Of a stretch of DNA of 64,000 nt, positions 10,159-20,369 are shown piece by piece. A program made the translations under genes and the position numbers. The notes under the pieces were generated by a model. The model made no database searches. It was given only the letters and a program-made list of their open reading frames with translations, and was not told where the DNA came from. The first letter of the stretch is position 1. Every line of letters starts with the position of its first letter. The stretch comes from Rhynchopus euleeides (Eukaryota; Euglenozoa; Diplonemea; Diplonemida; Diplonemidae), in NCBI GenBank assembly GCA_963210315.1, contig OY723256.1:1550001-1614000 (forward strand), given 5' to 3'.

Positions 10159-12138
10159 ATGTCGGGCTGCATGTGTCCCTTCCCGGGGCTGAGCCACCCG
10201 ATGTCCCCCTCCGCCAGCTCCGACGCCGGCGGGCTGCTCACCCCTGAGCCGGCGCCGCTCCGCGGCATGAGCAACGACTCTGCAAGCTCCTCCGAACCCT
10301 GGGACATGGCAGGCCCTGCACTCCTGAAGAAGCGGAATGTGTGGCTCGAGCTCTACGGGCAGTATCTGCATGTGAGTGACTCCCCGAATTCGAAGACAAC
10401 CCGCATCGTCGATTTGGGGGGCGAAGGGGTGGTGGTGCACGAGACGCGCCTCGGGTTCGATGTGGCAACCACGCACCCCCGCAGCTCACCTGCATCCCTC
10501 TTCAGCTTTGCCCGCCGCTACAGCGGGGACCCTGCCAGCCCCAAGGCAGGGGCGAACTGCGTTATCTCGCTCCGCCTCCCCGGCTCTGCCCCCCGTGGGG
10601 CGTGGCTGGAGAAGATGTCCGAAACGGTGCGTGTTGTCAGCAGCAGGTCCCTGCTCAACCCGCGCAGGTCGGGTGACTTCTCCGAAGCTGCCACCGAGAG
10701 CAACTCCTTCGTGTCGGGGCCCAGCAAGGGGGAGACCTGCTCGCGTGCCCCCAGCACGGGGTTCCTCTCCCGACTCTTCTCCGTGCAGAAGCAGACCAGC
10801 TTCCGCTCCAGCGAAAAGCCTGGCGGCGACATCAGCAGCGCGGGCTACCGTGGGTCCTGCCTCAGCCTCGACAGCGAGTTCGAAGCCATCCTGGTTCAGG
10901 GTGCCTGCGGGTCGGTCGACTCCATCTCCAACGACTCGCTTGCCTCGCTCACCGGGGCTTCCTTCGACTGGAATGCCCTGGCTTCACGCGATGCGGTGCG
11001 CGAGCTCTACGCGCGTGAGTTTTCCTCCTGCGATGTGCAGGGTGTCAGTGCGGGGGAGATCCCACGCCCGACGATGCAGGATTTCGACCGGCTCGAGGTG
11101 ATCGGGTCCGGCTCTTTCTCCGCCGTCTTCAAGATGCGCCACCGCGACACAGGGAAGGTGTGTGCCGTGAAGAGCATCAGGAGAGACCTCGCCAGCGTCA
11201 ACGAGGTGCGTGCGCTGCTTGCCCTGGTGCATCCCTTTATCGTGCCGCTGCATGGGATCATCGTGGACGACGAGGGGGAGGGTGGCGGCCACGTGGCCCT
11301 TGCGATGCCCCACCTCAGCGGCGGGGAGCTCTTCAAGTTTGTCGCGCGCAACCACAGAGTGTGGGAGGCTGCGGGTGAGGTGGAGGCTGTGGCGCGGTTC
11401 TTCGCTGCGGAGATCATCTCCGCCCTGCAGTTCACCCACGACAGGGGGTTTGTCTACCGCGATTTGAAGCCGGAGAACTGTGTGCTGGACTCTGCGGGGC
11501 ATGCCGTGCTGATCGACTTCGGGCTCTGCAAGAAGGTCGCGCGTGGGGGCAGGAGGCACAGCGCACGGCTCAGCGACTCCATGCGTGCTGACACCTTCTG
11601 CGGGACGCCTGCCTACGTCGCCCCGGAGGTGCTGCAGGGCAACACCGAGGCCACCCCTACCCTGGACCTGTGGTCCTTCGGGTGTGTGCTGCACTTCCTC
11701 CTGACAGGGCAGCCGCTGTTCCAGGGGGCGCACCCCACGCATGTCTACGACGCTGTGCTGCACAGCCCCATCGAGCTGTCGCCCGCGATTCCCAAGCAGG
11801 CGGCGTCGCTGATGCGGTCGCTGTTGCAGCGTGACCCGCTGCGCCGGATGCAGAGTGCCGACGACGTGGTGTCCCACAGTTTCTTCGCCCCGGTGCGGTG
11901 GGCGGAGCTGCAGGCTCGGATGTGCATCCCGCCACACCGGGCCCTGGGCAGCATCACCGCCGCCCGCCCCATCTGCAAGGCCATGCCCTCCGTCGAGTCG
12001 ACAGGCTCTGTCTTCGAGCCGACCAGCCTCGCAAACTTCAGCTTCAGCGCCGACAAGGGGGCGCACAACCTTGGCGACGATGAGTTTGCAGACTTCTCCG
12101 GAAGGTATCTGCAGACCGGCATGTCGCCTGTGCTGTAG
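10159..12138 (+). CDS. PH-domain AGC Ser/Thr kinase (Akt-like)
   Basis: A single exon encodes about 659 residues from the ATG at 10159 to the TAG at 12136-12138. Residues about 50-160 look like a PH domain (KKRNVWLELYGQYLHVSDS). The kinase domain spans about residues 309-575: glycine loop GSGSFSAVF, ATP lysine in VCAVKS, catalytic YRDLKPEN (Asp about 435), Mg-binding DFG (about 453), and activation segment DTFCGTPAYVAPE, which is diagnostic of AGC kinases. The C-terminal FADFS near residue 643 fits the AGC hydrophobic motif FxxF(S/T), though the next residue is Gly rather than aromatic. The PH, kinase, tail order is that of Akt/PKB, so membrane phosphoinositide recruitment followed by loop phosphorylation is the likely activation route. 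The segment between PH and kinase (about 150-300) is Ser-rich linker. Upstream in-frame ATGs exist, but the sequence there looks non-coding. Confidence 0.9.
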   Translation: MSGCMCPFPGLSHPMSPSASSDAGGLLTPEPAPLRGMSNDSASSSEPWDMAGPALLKKRNVWLELYGQYLHVSDSPNSKTTRIVDLGGEGVVVHETRLGFDVATTHPRSSPASLFSFARRYSGDPASPKAGANCVISLRLPGSAPRGAWLEKMSETVRVVSSRSLLNPRRSGDFSEAATESNSFVSGPSKGETCSRAPSTGFLSRLFSVQKQTSFRSSEKPGGDISSAGYRGSCLSLDSEFEAILVQGACGSVDSISNDSLASLTGASFDWNALASRDAVRELYAREFSSCDVQGVSAGEIPRPTMQDFDRLEVIGSGSFSAVFKMRHRDTGKVCAVKSIRRDLASVNEVRALLALVHPFIVPLHGIIVDDEGEGGGHVALAMPHLSGGELFKFVARNHRVWEAAGEVEAVARFFAAEIISALQFTHDRGFVYRDLKPENCVLDSAGHAVLIDFGLCKKVARGGRRHSARLSDSMRADTFCGTPAYVAPEVLQGNTEATPTLDLWSFGCVLHFLLTGQPLFQGAHPTHVYDAVLHSPIELSPAIPKQAASLMRSLLQRDPLRRMQSADDVVSHSFFAPVRWAELQARMCIPPHRALGSITAARPICKAMPSVESTGSVFEPTSLANFSFSADKGAHNLGDDEFADFSGRYLQTGMSPVL

Positions 12139-12837
12139 CCAGCGGGTGTCAGATTGTGCTGTATGTGTGGGGGGGAGGCGCAGACCCGCGCACCCACACA
12201 CAGATCACGCAAACAAGGAGCTTTCAATCCGCATCAAACTGCGGCAGGGTGTCCGCCTGAAGAGTTAGCAGGCTTGCTCTTGTGCACAATAGCTAAGGGC
12301 CCTCCAACCCACGCAGGATTTTTCCTGCTGTAGACACACACTACTTGTTGTAGAGAGCTCGCCAATGGGCAACGATGGAACGAATCGAGGAGTATTTTTG
12401 GGCGTGGTACATCCGGGCCCAGCACGCACACCCGCACACACCGCACAACACGCACACCCGGGCCCTTGCTTCTGCCAGAGATGATGGGGTCGATAAACCA
12501 TGTCGGTGGCTGAACGAAAAATAAACCAATGCGCCAAAAGAAGTCTGGCGTGAAGGAGCAAAGGCCAAAGCCAAACTACACCCCCCCCCCCCCCTCTCCC
12601 AAACAACCCGGGCGGTCTGTGTTGTGTGTATGGGGATTGCATCGAAGCCAGGCGTGCTCGGTGCGCTCTCCGCTCCGACAAAGACTGTGTGTAGTGGTGG
12701 AGAGCACATCTGAAAACCAGCGAGGGAAGAGCCGACGGGTACTCGTCGCTCGGGAGAACAGCTGAAGGAAAAGCTTCACGTGTCCAAAGTGTTTGGCTGT
12801 GTCAGAAATGTTGTCAGAACCATCCCCCCCCCCCCAA
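12139..12837. other. Intergenic, no gene seen
   Basis: This is the 3' flank of the kinase gene. It holds C tracts (12580-12594 and about 12825-12836) and no convincing coding sequence. Confidence 0.5.
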
Positions 12838-13494
12838 CACGGTGGGATCTTGTAAATTTTACATGTATAACTACAAGTATATACATGTATTATACATGTA
12901 TAATACTTGCATGTCAACTATTATACATGTATAATACATGTATATGCCTGAAATATACATGTAAAATACATGTATATCAAGTAAAAATACATGTATAATA
13001 CTTGCATGTCAACTATTATACATGTATCTTTACTTGATATACATGTATTTTACATGTATATTTCATGCATTTACATGTATTTTACATGTATAATACTTGT
13101 CATGCAAGTATTATACATGTAAAATACTTGCATGACAAGTAAAATACTTGCATGCAAGTAAAATACATGGCAAGTATTTTACTTGTCATGCAAGTATTTT
13201 ACATGTATAATACTTGCATGACAAGTATTATACATGTAAAATACATGTAAATGCATGAAATATACATGTAAAATACATGTATATCAAGTAAAGATACATG
13301 TATAATAGTTGACATGCAAGTATTATACATGTATTTTTACTTGATATACATGTATTTTACATGTATATTTCAGGCATATACATGTATTATACATGTATTA
13401 TACATGTATAATAGTTGACATGCAAGTATTATACATGTATAATACATGTATATACTTGTAGTTATACATGTAAAATTTACAAGATCCCACCGTG
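12838..13494. mobile_element. Element A: 657-bp perfect palindrome, CACGG termini
   Basis: The ends are CACGGTGGGATCTTG and its exact complement, and the two halves mirror each other through to the centre near 13165. The interior consists of ACATGTA, ACAAGTA and CATGCAAGTA units. The dinucleotide AA flanks both sides, consistent with a 2-bp target duplication. The subterminal string CTTGTAAATTTTACA also occurs in element R (28681-32020), suggesting A is a non-coding relative of R. The structure would fold into one long hairpin. Confidence 0.8.
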
Positions 13495-16400
13495 AAATAA
13501 TTCTCCCCCCTCCCCCCCCCCCCCCAAATAATCCTCCCCCCTCCCCCCGTACCCACCTCTCACCGTGTGAGAGAATGAGAGAAAGAGGAAGCAAACCTCG
13601 TCTCGCTGATGCCACCTCTGCAGCGAATAACTTGTTTTCCACAAAAAAACCACCGGGGCCACCGACACCCGAATCCCCATGCCCTCCCCGTTATTTCCCC
13701 CCCCCCCCCCGTCACCGCCCACCCCCCCCCTCCCCCCCCCCGTGCTATACCATCAGGTTATTCATCTTGTCTTTTGTTCTTTTTCTTTTTCAGGATATCT
13801 TTACATCGTTACAGCATACCTATTTCGACTTCAATCAAACCACCTCCTCCCCCACACCTGCATCCTTCCCCCCAGCCTCTACCCACCCCCCCCCCCCACC
13901 CACCTGGCAAGCCACACATGCACCAGACGTGCTGCCTTGCCGGGTGAAGGGTGGCAGGAGGGGTGGGGGGTGGCGTTTGTGTGTGAACCAGGTTACGGAG
14001 CCTCCTCTGCCCCCCCCCCCCCCCGCCCTCCAAGCCCCCCCCTACCCCACACCTTGCATGAAACCCTGCCCACCTTACCCACGTTTTAACCCTGTTCTCT
14101 ATGACAGCTCCCAGACCCCACCCCCAGACAGCGTGGGGAGAAAATCGCCTGTCGCCCTATTGTCGCCCGACTTTTGAGCCTGTGGCAAACTGTGTCAAGT
14201 GTGGCCTTTTCATTCTGCACTTCTGGAGTGATGTGCATCGAGAGAGGTTTTGTGTGGAGTGCGGTGTGCGGGCAGTTCAGCTGAAGCAAAAAAAATGCAA
14301 AATAACGTAAATCAACCCGCAGGACTGCCCCCCCCCCCCTCCGTCTTTGGCATTCGCAGCCTTCTATCTCCTCGCGATCAACCGCTTGCCGCTTTTCACA
14401 CGATACCCTTTGAAAATTAGGGACGGGGCGATTGAAATTTTTACCCCCCCCCCCCCGTGTGTCTGATCTCTTCATTTTTATTGCTCCAGGGGAGGGGAGG
14501 GTGGGGGAGCCTGCAGCTGCCTCCAAGAACACATGCCGCGCTGCAAATGCCCCCGGTATCGCCCCACCGCCATCCCCACCACAACCCCCGCTCCCACTTT
14601 GTTTCGATTTTTTTTGCATTTGCGCACCACCGACAGAATGCCCGTTTCCCCCCATCCTGGCGTGCCAACAATTGGGGAAGGGTGGTGTGGTAGCGCACAG
14701 CAAAGAGAATACCGCGATCTCCACACCAATGACATCAGAATGCATAGCAGGGTTTGGAAACGAGACAGCGATAAGAGTGATCTACATGGTGTTCGTCCTG
14801 GGCATGCTGCAGCATATTGTCAACACGTTGAGGATAATCTGGAACTGAACCCCACTGTGCCTTCCTCCCGCAGGATCGTGGCCAGAAGTCGTTCAAAACG
14901 CATCGTTCAAATGTTGGATATTCTGCAGGGGCCACAGTGGCTTCCGCAAAGAAGAGGCGCGTGTGTGGGGCACCCTTACATTCTGCATCATTTTTCTTAC
15001 GCAAAAAAAACCACAGCCTTCGCGGATTGTGTCAGTTCGGCTCTGACAACCCTGCTCTGATATGCCTTTCCTTTCGTCATGCGAGAGGATTTGGATGTGT
15101 GGAAGCGTGACTGCATCAAACGAAACCCGTAAACCTCATAACAGGAAGAGGAAGAATTGGCGTGGCACTTATTCAGCGGGGGGGAAGGGGGATTGGGTGG
15201 TGGCCGACTCTATGCCAATAGGAATAGGCAGCTGTGGCAGTGTGCCGACCTATTTTTAGTAGAGCGGCTCGCTTCTTTCTGCAGTTGTCGGAGCGCAGGG
15301 AGGCGTCACCCCATCGCCACCCCGACCCCACCACAGCATCGTTATTTTTTTTTGACATGAAATTACACCATCTCGCCTGTTTCTGCGCATCTCGCTCAAT
15401 ACCGGCCTCCGCAGCCCCTTCATCTCCACTACATAATGAGCGTTCCTAATGTTTCCTAATGTGCTTCGTTGCCGAGGGGATGGTGTTCGGTTCGGATGCA
15501 ACTAGCTGCCCTGCCGCCGCCCGCCACCCCCTCCGCAATTCCCACCGGCTTACAGTGCAATGCTTTCAAACCAAACCCTGATGGAGGGTGTTTTTTACAT
15601 CACCCCAGCATGAGCGCTTCTTTACAGTATCCCCTTCGCCCGCCAGTTTTTCAATGATTTGCCGATCTGCTTCGGTTCGGCATTGCCGTCCCTCTCCCCT
15701 GCCAACTTACTCCGATATATTCAGGCCAAATCCGGCGCTTCTTTTCAAACAGGGAATGGAAGGGCGGATGAAATATCACCAGCAACAGGAAAATTCAAAA
15801 AAAAAACCCACACGCGGGTTGCCATATCGGTGCAACGCGGTGATTCAGCTGTATGTCCCACTCAAATATGTGTGAGAATCAACACTGACCCAGCGGGTGC
15901 GTGTGTGTGTGTGGACCGAGTTAACATATAACTCATTCATGGCTTCACATCTCACAGCCAACCCACAGCTTTGCGGCCTGACGGCGAATCGGCAATGAGC
16001 GTTAAAACAAAGCAAACACCCCAGGCCCCCCTTCCCCCTCCATACATCTGCGGTGACGCGGCCCGCAATTTTGAGTAGACTCTCTTTGCGCCTTGACTTT
16101 TCTCAGCATAATTACCCACCCCACCCCACCCGCCCACCCGCCCACACCCTCTAATCATCCGCTTTTTGCCTGGCTTCCTGCAGATAAGCCTGACCCGCGT
16201 CACACCCCCCCCCCCCCACCCTCTGGGGTATCCTTCGTGAACAATCCGGCAGCCCACTCCCCTCCCCCAACGGCGCCCAACCGAACCGCGTGATTCTCGG
16301 CACCCGAGAGCCCATATCCTTCCCCACATCCCACCCGCGTGTGAGGTTGTGGTTCAAAGCCTGTTCAGGGGTGGGGTAGGGGTCGCTATTTACCCCCCTT

Positions 16401-16927
16401 CGGTCCTCTGATGCGGGTTCTGGTTGTTTTCGGGGTCCCACGGTAGCTGTGGGTTGCCAGCCGAAACCCCTCCCCGGACCCTCCGGGAAGGGAGGTGCCA
16501 TTTTGGAAGCCTGTCCTCGAGCAGGCTGAGTGCCGCCGTCGCCGCACTTTCCAAAGGGAATAGATCTTCATAGGGGATCGGCCTTCGGTCTGTGTAGCAA
16601 GCTGTGCCTGTTCGTCTCTCCCTTTTGTGATGCGCCTCGCGTTTCTACAGTTCTGAGCGACGGCCCCCTCTATTGTTCTGTGGGTGCAGTGGAGGTGGGC
16701 ATCAGAGTCAACTCGGTGCGACCGACACTAAACACAAACAGAGTTTAACGTGCGTGTGTACAGTAGTCTATACTCGCTTCAAGTGGCAGACGCCCCGTCT
16801 CGCTCCGAGAGAACGCTTCGGGTGCCCCTTCCCGCCATAGAGCAAAACCAACAGCGGCGTGTCAGAGTCTCATGGAGGGGTTCACTCGAGTCAGAGGATT
16901 GTTCGAGGTTTCTTGATTTCTGATTTG
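13495..16927. other. Gene-free stretch with C tracts
   Basis: No supported gene. C-rich homopolymer tracts recur (about 13510-13525, 13695-13742, 14013-14025, 14327-14338, 14444-14456, 16206-16218). A short LINE-tail-like string lies near 14876-14912. Confidence 0.5.
14876..14912 (+). repeat. Possible LINE 3' tail fragment
   Basis: GGCCAGAAGTCGTTCAAAAC followed by GCATCGTTCAAA resembles the 3' tail of the LINE at 33890-34562. Similarity does not extend upstream, so this is weak. Confidence 0.3.
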
Positions 16928-18527
16928 TCATGGTTTGACAAGCCGCTTACTGGGGGGGGTCAAATAGTACTACCGGGTAGTACTAATAGGCGGGACCGCT
17001 TGCCTAAATTGTGAAAATGTAGATAAATGGTAATTGGTGCGAATGAGTCACTTTTATGACCCCCAGGTCGCCAAAACGCTGTTTATCGGCATGTTTGGAA
17101 TCCGTACGGATTGTGATGGGGTCATTTCAGTTGTGAGTTGCCTAATTTCAACCTTGTTTATGGGTTGGCTTCCGGGCCAAAGACCCTCCAGAGGTTCAAT
17201 GGGATCCAAGGGGATCATACACATGCAGATCCCTTCGCCGGTACACTACCGACACCCAGTAAACACCCGCGTCACTGGTGTTCAACACGGCGGCGAATCA
17301 CGTGTCGCGCGCCGTGCTCGAGAGGGCCCCACCTCGCTCGGCGGGGTGGAAGGGGCGTCTCTTGAGGTCGATGACCTGCTTGCAGAGGCTCAAGCGAGAC
17401 CAAAGGATCGTTAGGCCATGCTTTCACACCGAGGATCGGTACTGAAGATCATGTATCGAGCAAGCTTTTACCCTTATGCTCTACGTGAGATTTCTGTTCT
17501 CACTGAGCTTGCTTAGGACACCTGCGTTAATGTGTAACAGAGTGTGCCGCCCCAACGAAACTCCCCACCTGACTGGTGTCTCCAAACGAGGACTCACTAG
17601 CTAACGCCAGTTTGTCGCTAGACAACCTCCCCCACAGCCAGTGCCCCCATGCAGGTTACTGCGTACTGCAGCTCTTCCTTGCGATCGCTTCAAGGTTCGC
17701 CAGGTCATGACGGGTCACATTTCGGGAGAGTTGTGTGGGAGAAACGGGTTGGACGGGTTCTTATGTATCCGATGGTCCGCGGTGGTTGGCAGTGCTGCTC
17801 TTCAGAGCGTGGCGTTGATTACCAGCTCAGCCAGGAGGCTCGGTGCAACGATTTTTCTCAGCGGCATGCCCCTACTACAGGGGCAACAGTCTTAGAAAGG
17901 GGAAAAAATGAGCAAAAAGGGGGGTAGTACTAATATACTGGAAAAACAATCTATTTTGAAAAACCCGGGGGGTAGTTGTATTTGAGGGGGTAGTTGTATT
18001 TAAAGGGGTAGTACAATTTGACCCCCCCCAGTAAGAATCTTGTTGGATTCTTATGGATTCTTACGCTTATTGGCTCCGAACACTTACGAAAAAAAGCCAA
18101 GAATTCTTACGATAAGCCGTCAAATCTTATAAGACTTGTAAGAATCTGAGAAAGTCTTATAATATTTTGGGAAAATCTCATAAGATTCTTGTAAGATTCC
18201 GGAAAATTCTTGCCAGAAATCCGATAAGTCTTATAAGACTTGCGGAAAATCTTATAAGACTTATAAGATTTTCCGTAAGTCTTATAAGACTTACGGATTT
18301 TTCCGATAAGATTTGTAAGTCTTATAAGATTTTTGGTAAGATAAAAAAATCTTATAAGATTTTCCGTAAGCCTGATAAGAATCCGTAAGATTCTTATAAG
18401 ACTTATAAGAATCCGTAAGATTCTTATAAGTCTTATAAGATTTCCGTAAGATTTCCGTAAGTCTTATAAGACTTACAAATCTTACGGAATAAGCGTAAAA
18501 ATAAGTAAGTCTTATGTCAAACCATGA
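16928..18527. mobile_element. Foldback element C1 (AAGTCTTATAAGACTT type), split by element B
   Basis: The termini are TCATGGTTTGACA and its complement. The body is built of CTTATAAGACTT, TTCCGTAAG and related inverted units. TTTG lies outside both ends, a possible 4-bp target duplication. The element is interrupted after its first 20 or so bases by element B (16950-18031). A nearly identical uninterrupted copy, C2, lies at 39408-39920. Confidence 0.8.
16950..18031. mobile_element. Element B: TA-inserted, CTGGGGGGGGTCAAAT termini
   Basis: The 1082-bp insertion has about 25-bp inverted termini, CTGGGGGGGGTCAAATwGTACTACC. TA is present on both sides (16948-16949 and 18032-18033), while the empty site in C2 has a single TA (GCCGCTTAAGAATC). 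TA is therefore the target duplication, as for Tc1/mariner-type transposition. The interior has short ORFs (17034-17414 and 17649-17927) with no recognisable domain and no transposase. Confidence 0.85.
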
Positions 18528-19022
18528 TTTGAGGCAATGTTCCCCGCCCGCCCGCCCCCGAAAAGGAGACCGCTGGGGGGCGGGTGGGGTGCTATTTTTT
18601 TTTCAAAGCCTCTCACCTGCGAAGAATACAGCCAAGAATCGTTCAAAAAAGTTGTTCAGGAAGTACTGCATGCGAAAACATAGAATGCCCCCTTCGTTCA
18701 CCTGCGCTGTGCAACGGCAGCAGTGGCGAGCTGAGGGGGGCTGGAAAAGTGGAATCTCGCATGCAGAGGCAGTGCGATTTCCATACCTCTCTTCGTCGTC
18801 TTCCGTTTCTTTTGGCTGGTGCCACAGTGCATGCCTTTCCCTTTGCCCTGGGCTGTGTTCGGCATAAACACTGCGGCAAGAGCGCCGCCCTCAGAAGAGA
18901 GGTCGCCAGAGCAGGCCGAACAGCGCGGCTTTCACAGAAATCGTCTTTGAGGGTAGCCTTAAAAACAACAAGCCAGCGAAATCATCCATCGCAGGCAGGG
19001 GCTGTAACGTGGCCCCGTCTTA
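18528..19022. other. Intergenic, LINE-tail fragment inside
   Basis: No gene is supported. A LINE-tail-like string is annotated separately at 18621-18650. Confidence 0.45.
18621..18650 (+). repeat. LINE 3' tail fragment
   Basis: GCCAAGAATCGTTCAAAAAA matches the tail motif of the LINE at 33890-34562, with little upstream similarity. It is probably a severely 5'-truncated copy. Confidence 0.4.
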
Positions 19023-19384
19023 CTGGGGGGGGCAAATACAAGCATATATGCTTGTATTAAGCGTGCCAGCTCGCATAATGCGGGGCTTTCTGGAAAAATT
19101 ATAAATGATTATACTGCGAATACAAGCATACTAAAAACCCAATTTTTGTTGACCAGGCTAATACAAGCATACATGCTTGTATTAGCCTGGTAGAAAAATT
19201 TATATTTTTGTGGTGGAAAACCCCCCAAAAACCCCAAAAATACCCAATATTTTCTACCAGGCTAATAGAAGCATATATGCTTCTATTAGCCTGAAAATTT
19301 TATTTAAATCCGGATTTTCATAATATGCTTGTATTCGCATGTATGCTTGTATTAGCATGTATGCTTGTATTTGCCCCCCCCCAG
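19023..19384. mobile_element. Element M: TA-inserted foldback, TACAAGCATA repeats
   Basis: This 362-bp element has ends CTGGGGGGGGCAAATACAAG and complement, flanked by TA on both sides (19021-19022, 19385-19386). The interior repeats AATACAAGCATATATGCTTG palindromes and TTCTACCAGGCTAATA. The termini resemble element B, so both probably use the same machinery. It has no coding capacity. Confidence 0.8.
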
Positions 19385-19386
19385 TA

Positions 19387-20050
19387 ACTGTACATCTTCT
19401 TTTTGAACTCGATCTTTCTTCCTGGGTCCGGTGTTCACCCATCAACGCCGCGCAGGACAGTTGATGCGAGTTGTGGCCCTATGCGCCAGCCCCTCCACAC
19501 GTTCCCTCTCATGGTATCACCCTGTGCCGAATAGGCGTCGGCGCAACGGTGGGCCACAAACGACTTTCCGAGATACTACTGCGATGTGAAGAAGATGCGT
19601 GTTTCTCCCAGAGTCGTTCAACCGCCCGGAGGGGACGCTTGATTTTTTTTGATAGAAAGGCAATTCAGGCGAAGTCATGCTGCGAAAGCCACTCTGGGCT
19701 GACAGCATGGCCTCGCCGCAAACTGGGGTCCGGCTGTGCAAAACAACCTGAGGCGACATGGGATCCGCCACCGTCAGCATGCGATCCCCGCAATGCGTCT
19801 TTTGACCGCCATATGTTCTCCAGATGGCATCACAGATCGAGGCGGGTGGGGGCGCAGCTTCTGGCAGGCAAACTCCTATGGGGCAATTAAAGGTTGGCCA
19901 GCAGGGTGGCAGACTGGCGGCAGCTGTTTCTGCTTTGGTTTTTTGAGCGCAAAACAGAGAGAGAGAGAGAGAGGTTGTTGTGAAACAACCGGATATTGAA
20001 AAATACTCACATCCACGCACCCCATTCCCTCCCTCCCATACGGCTCCTCA
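19387..20050. other. Intergenic, no gene seen
   Basis: No supported coding sequence. A short GA microsatellite occurs at about 19957-19972. Confidence 0.4.
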
Positions 20051-20369
20051 CACGGTGGGCTCTTACATCGGCATGTGTGAGTGATATGGAAAATGGAAAT
20101 GCTCGTGTGAGCTATCGCGCGAGTTTGTTTTCCAGAAATTGCAAAAAAAAAATGGAGCAATCTTTACAGTTTCGAGAGGAGACTCTCGGAAACGATAAAG
20201 GGTTCCCACATATTTTTTTTGTTCAGTTTTTTTCGTGAGGCTCTCGGAGGAAGAACGTTGGGGGGGGGCGATCGCATTTTTCGAGAGTATGCTCTCGAAG
20301 ATGCTGTCACTCTCACAAACCACCTCACACACGCGATGTAAGAGCCTCTCCCCCCACACCCCCACCGTG
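20051..20369. mobile_element. Element T: short CACGGTGG-ended element
   Basis: Both ends read CACGGTGG inward, followed by GCTCTTACATCG; the right end has an extra G-rich stretch of about 15 bp between these two blocks. CA flanks both sides (2-bp target duplication). Internal palindromes based on CGAGAGTATGCTCTCG and CTCTCGGA occupy the middle. It matches A and Q in terminus and duplication length and has no coding capacity. Confidence 0.7.

Noticed and set aside
18167..18388. 73-codon ORF present twice (also at 39561-39782)
   Set aside because: Translation of AAGTCTTATAAGAC repeats in C1 and C2; duplicated because the element is.
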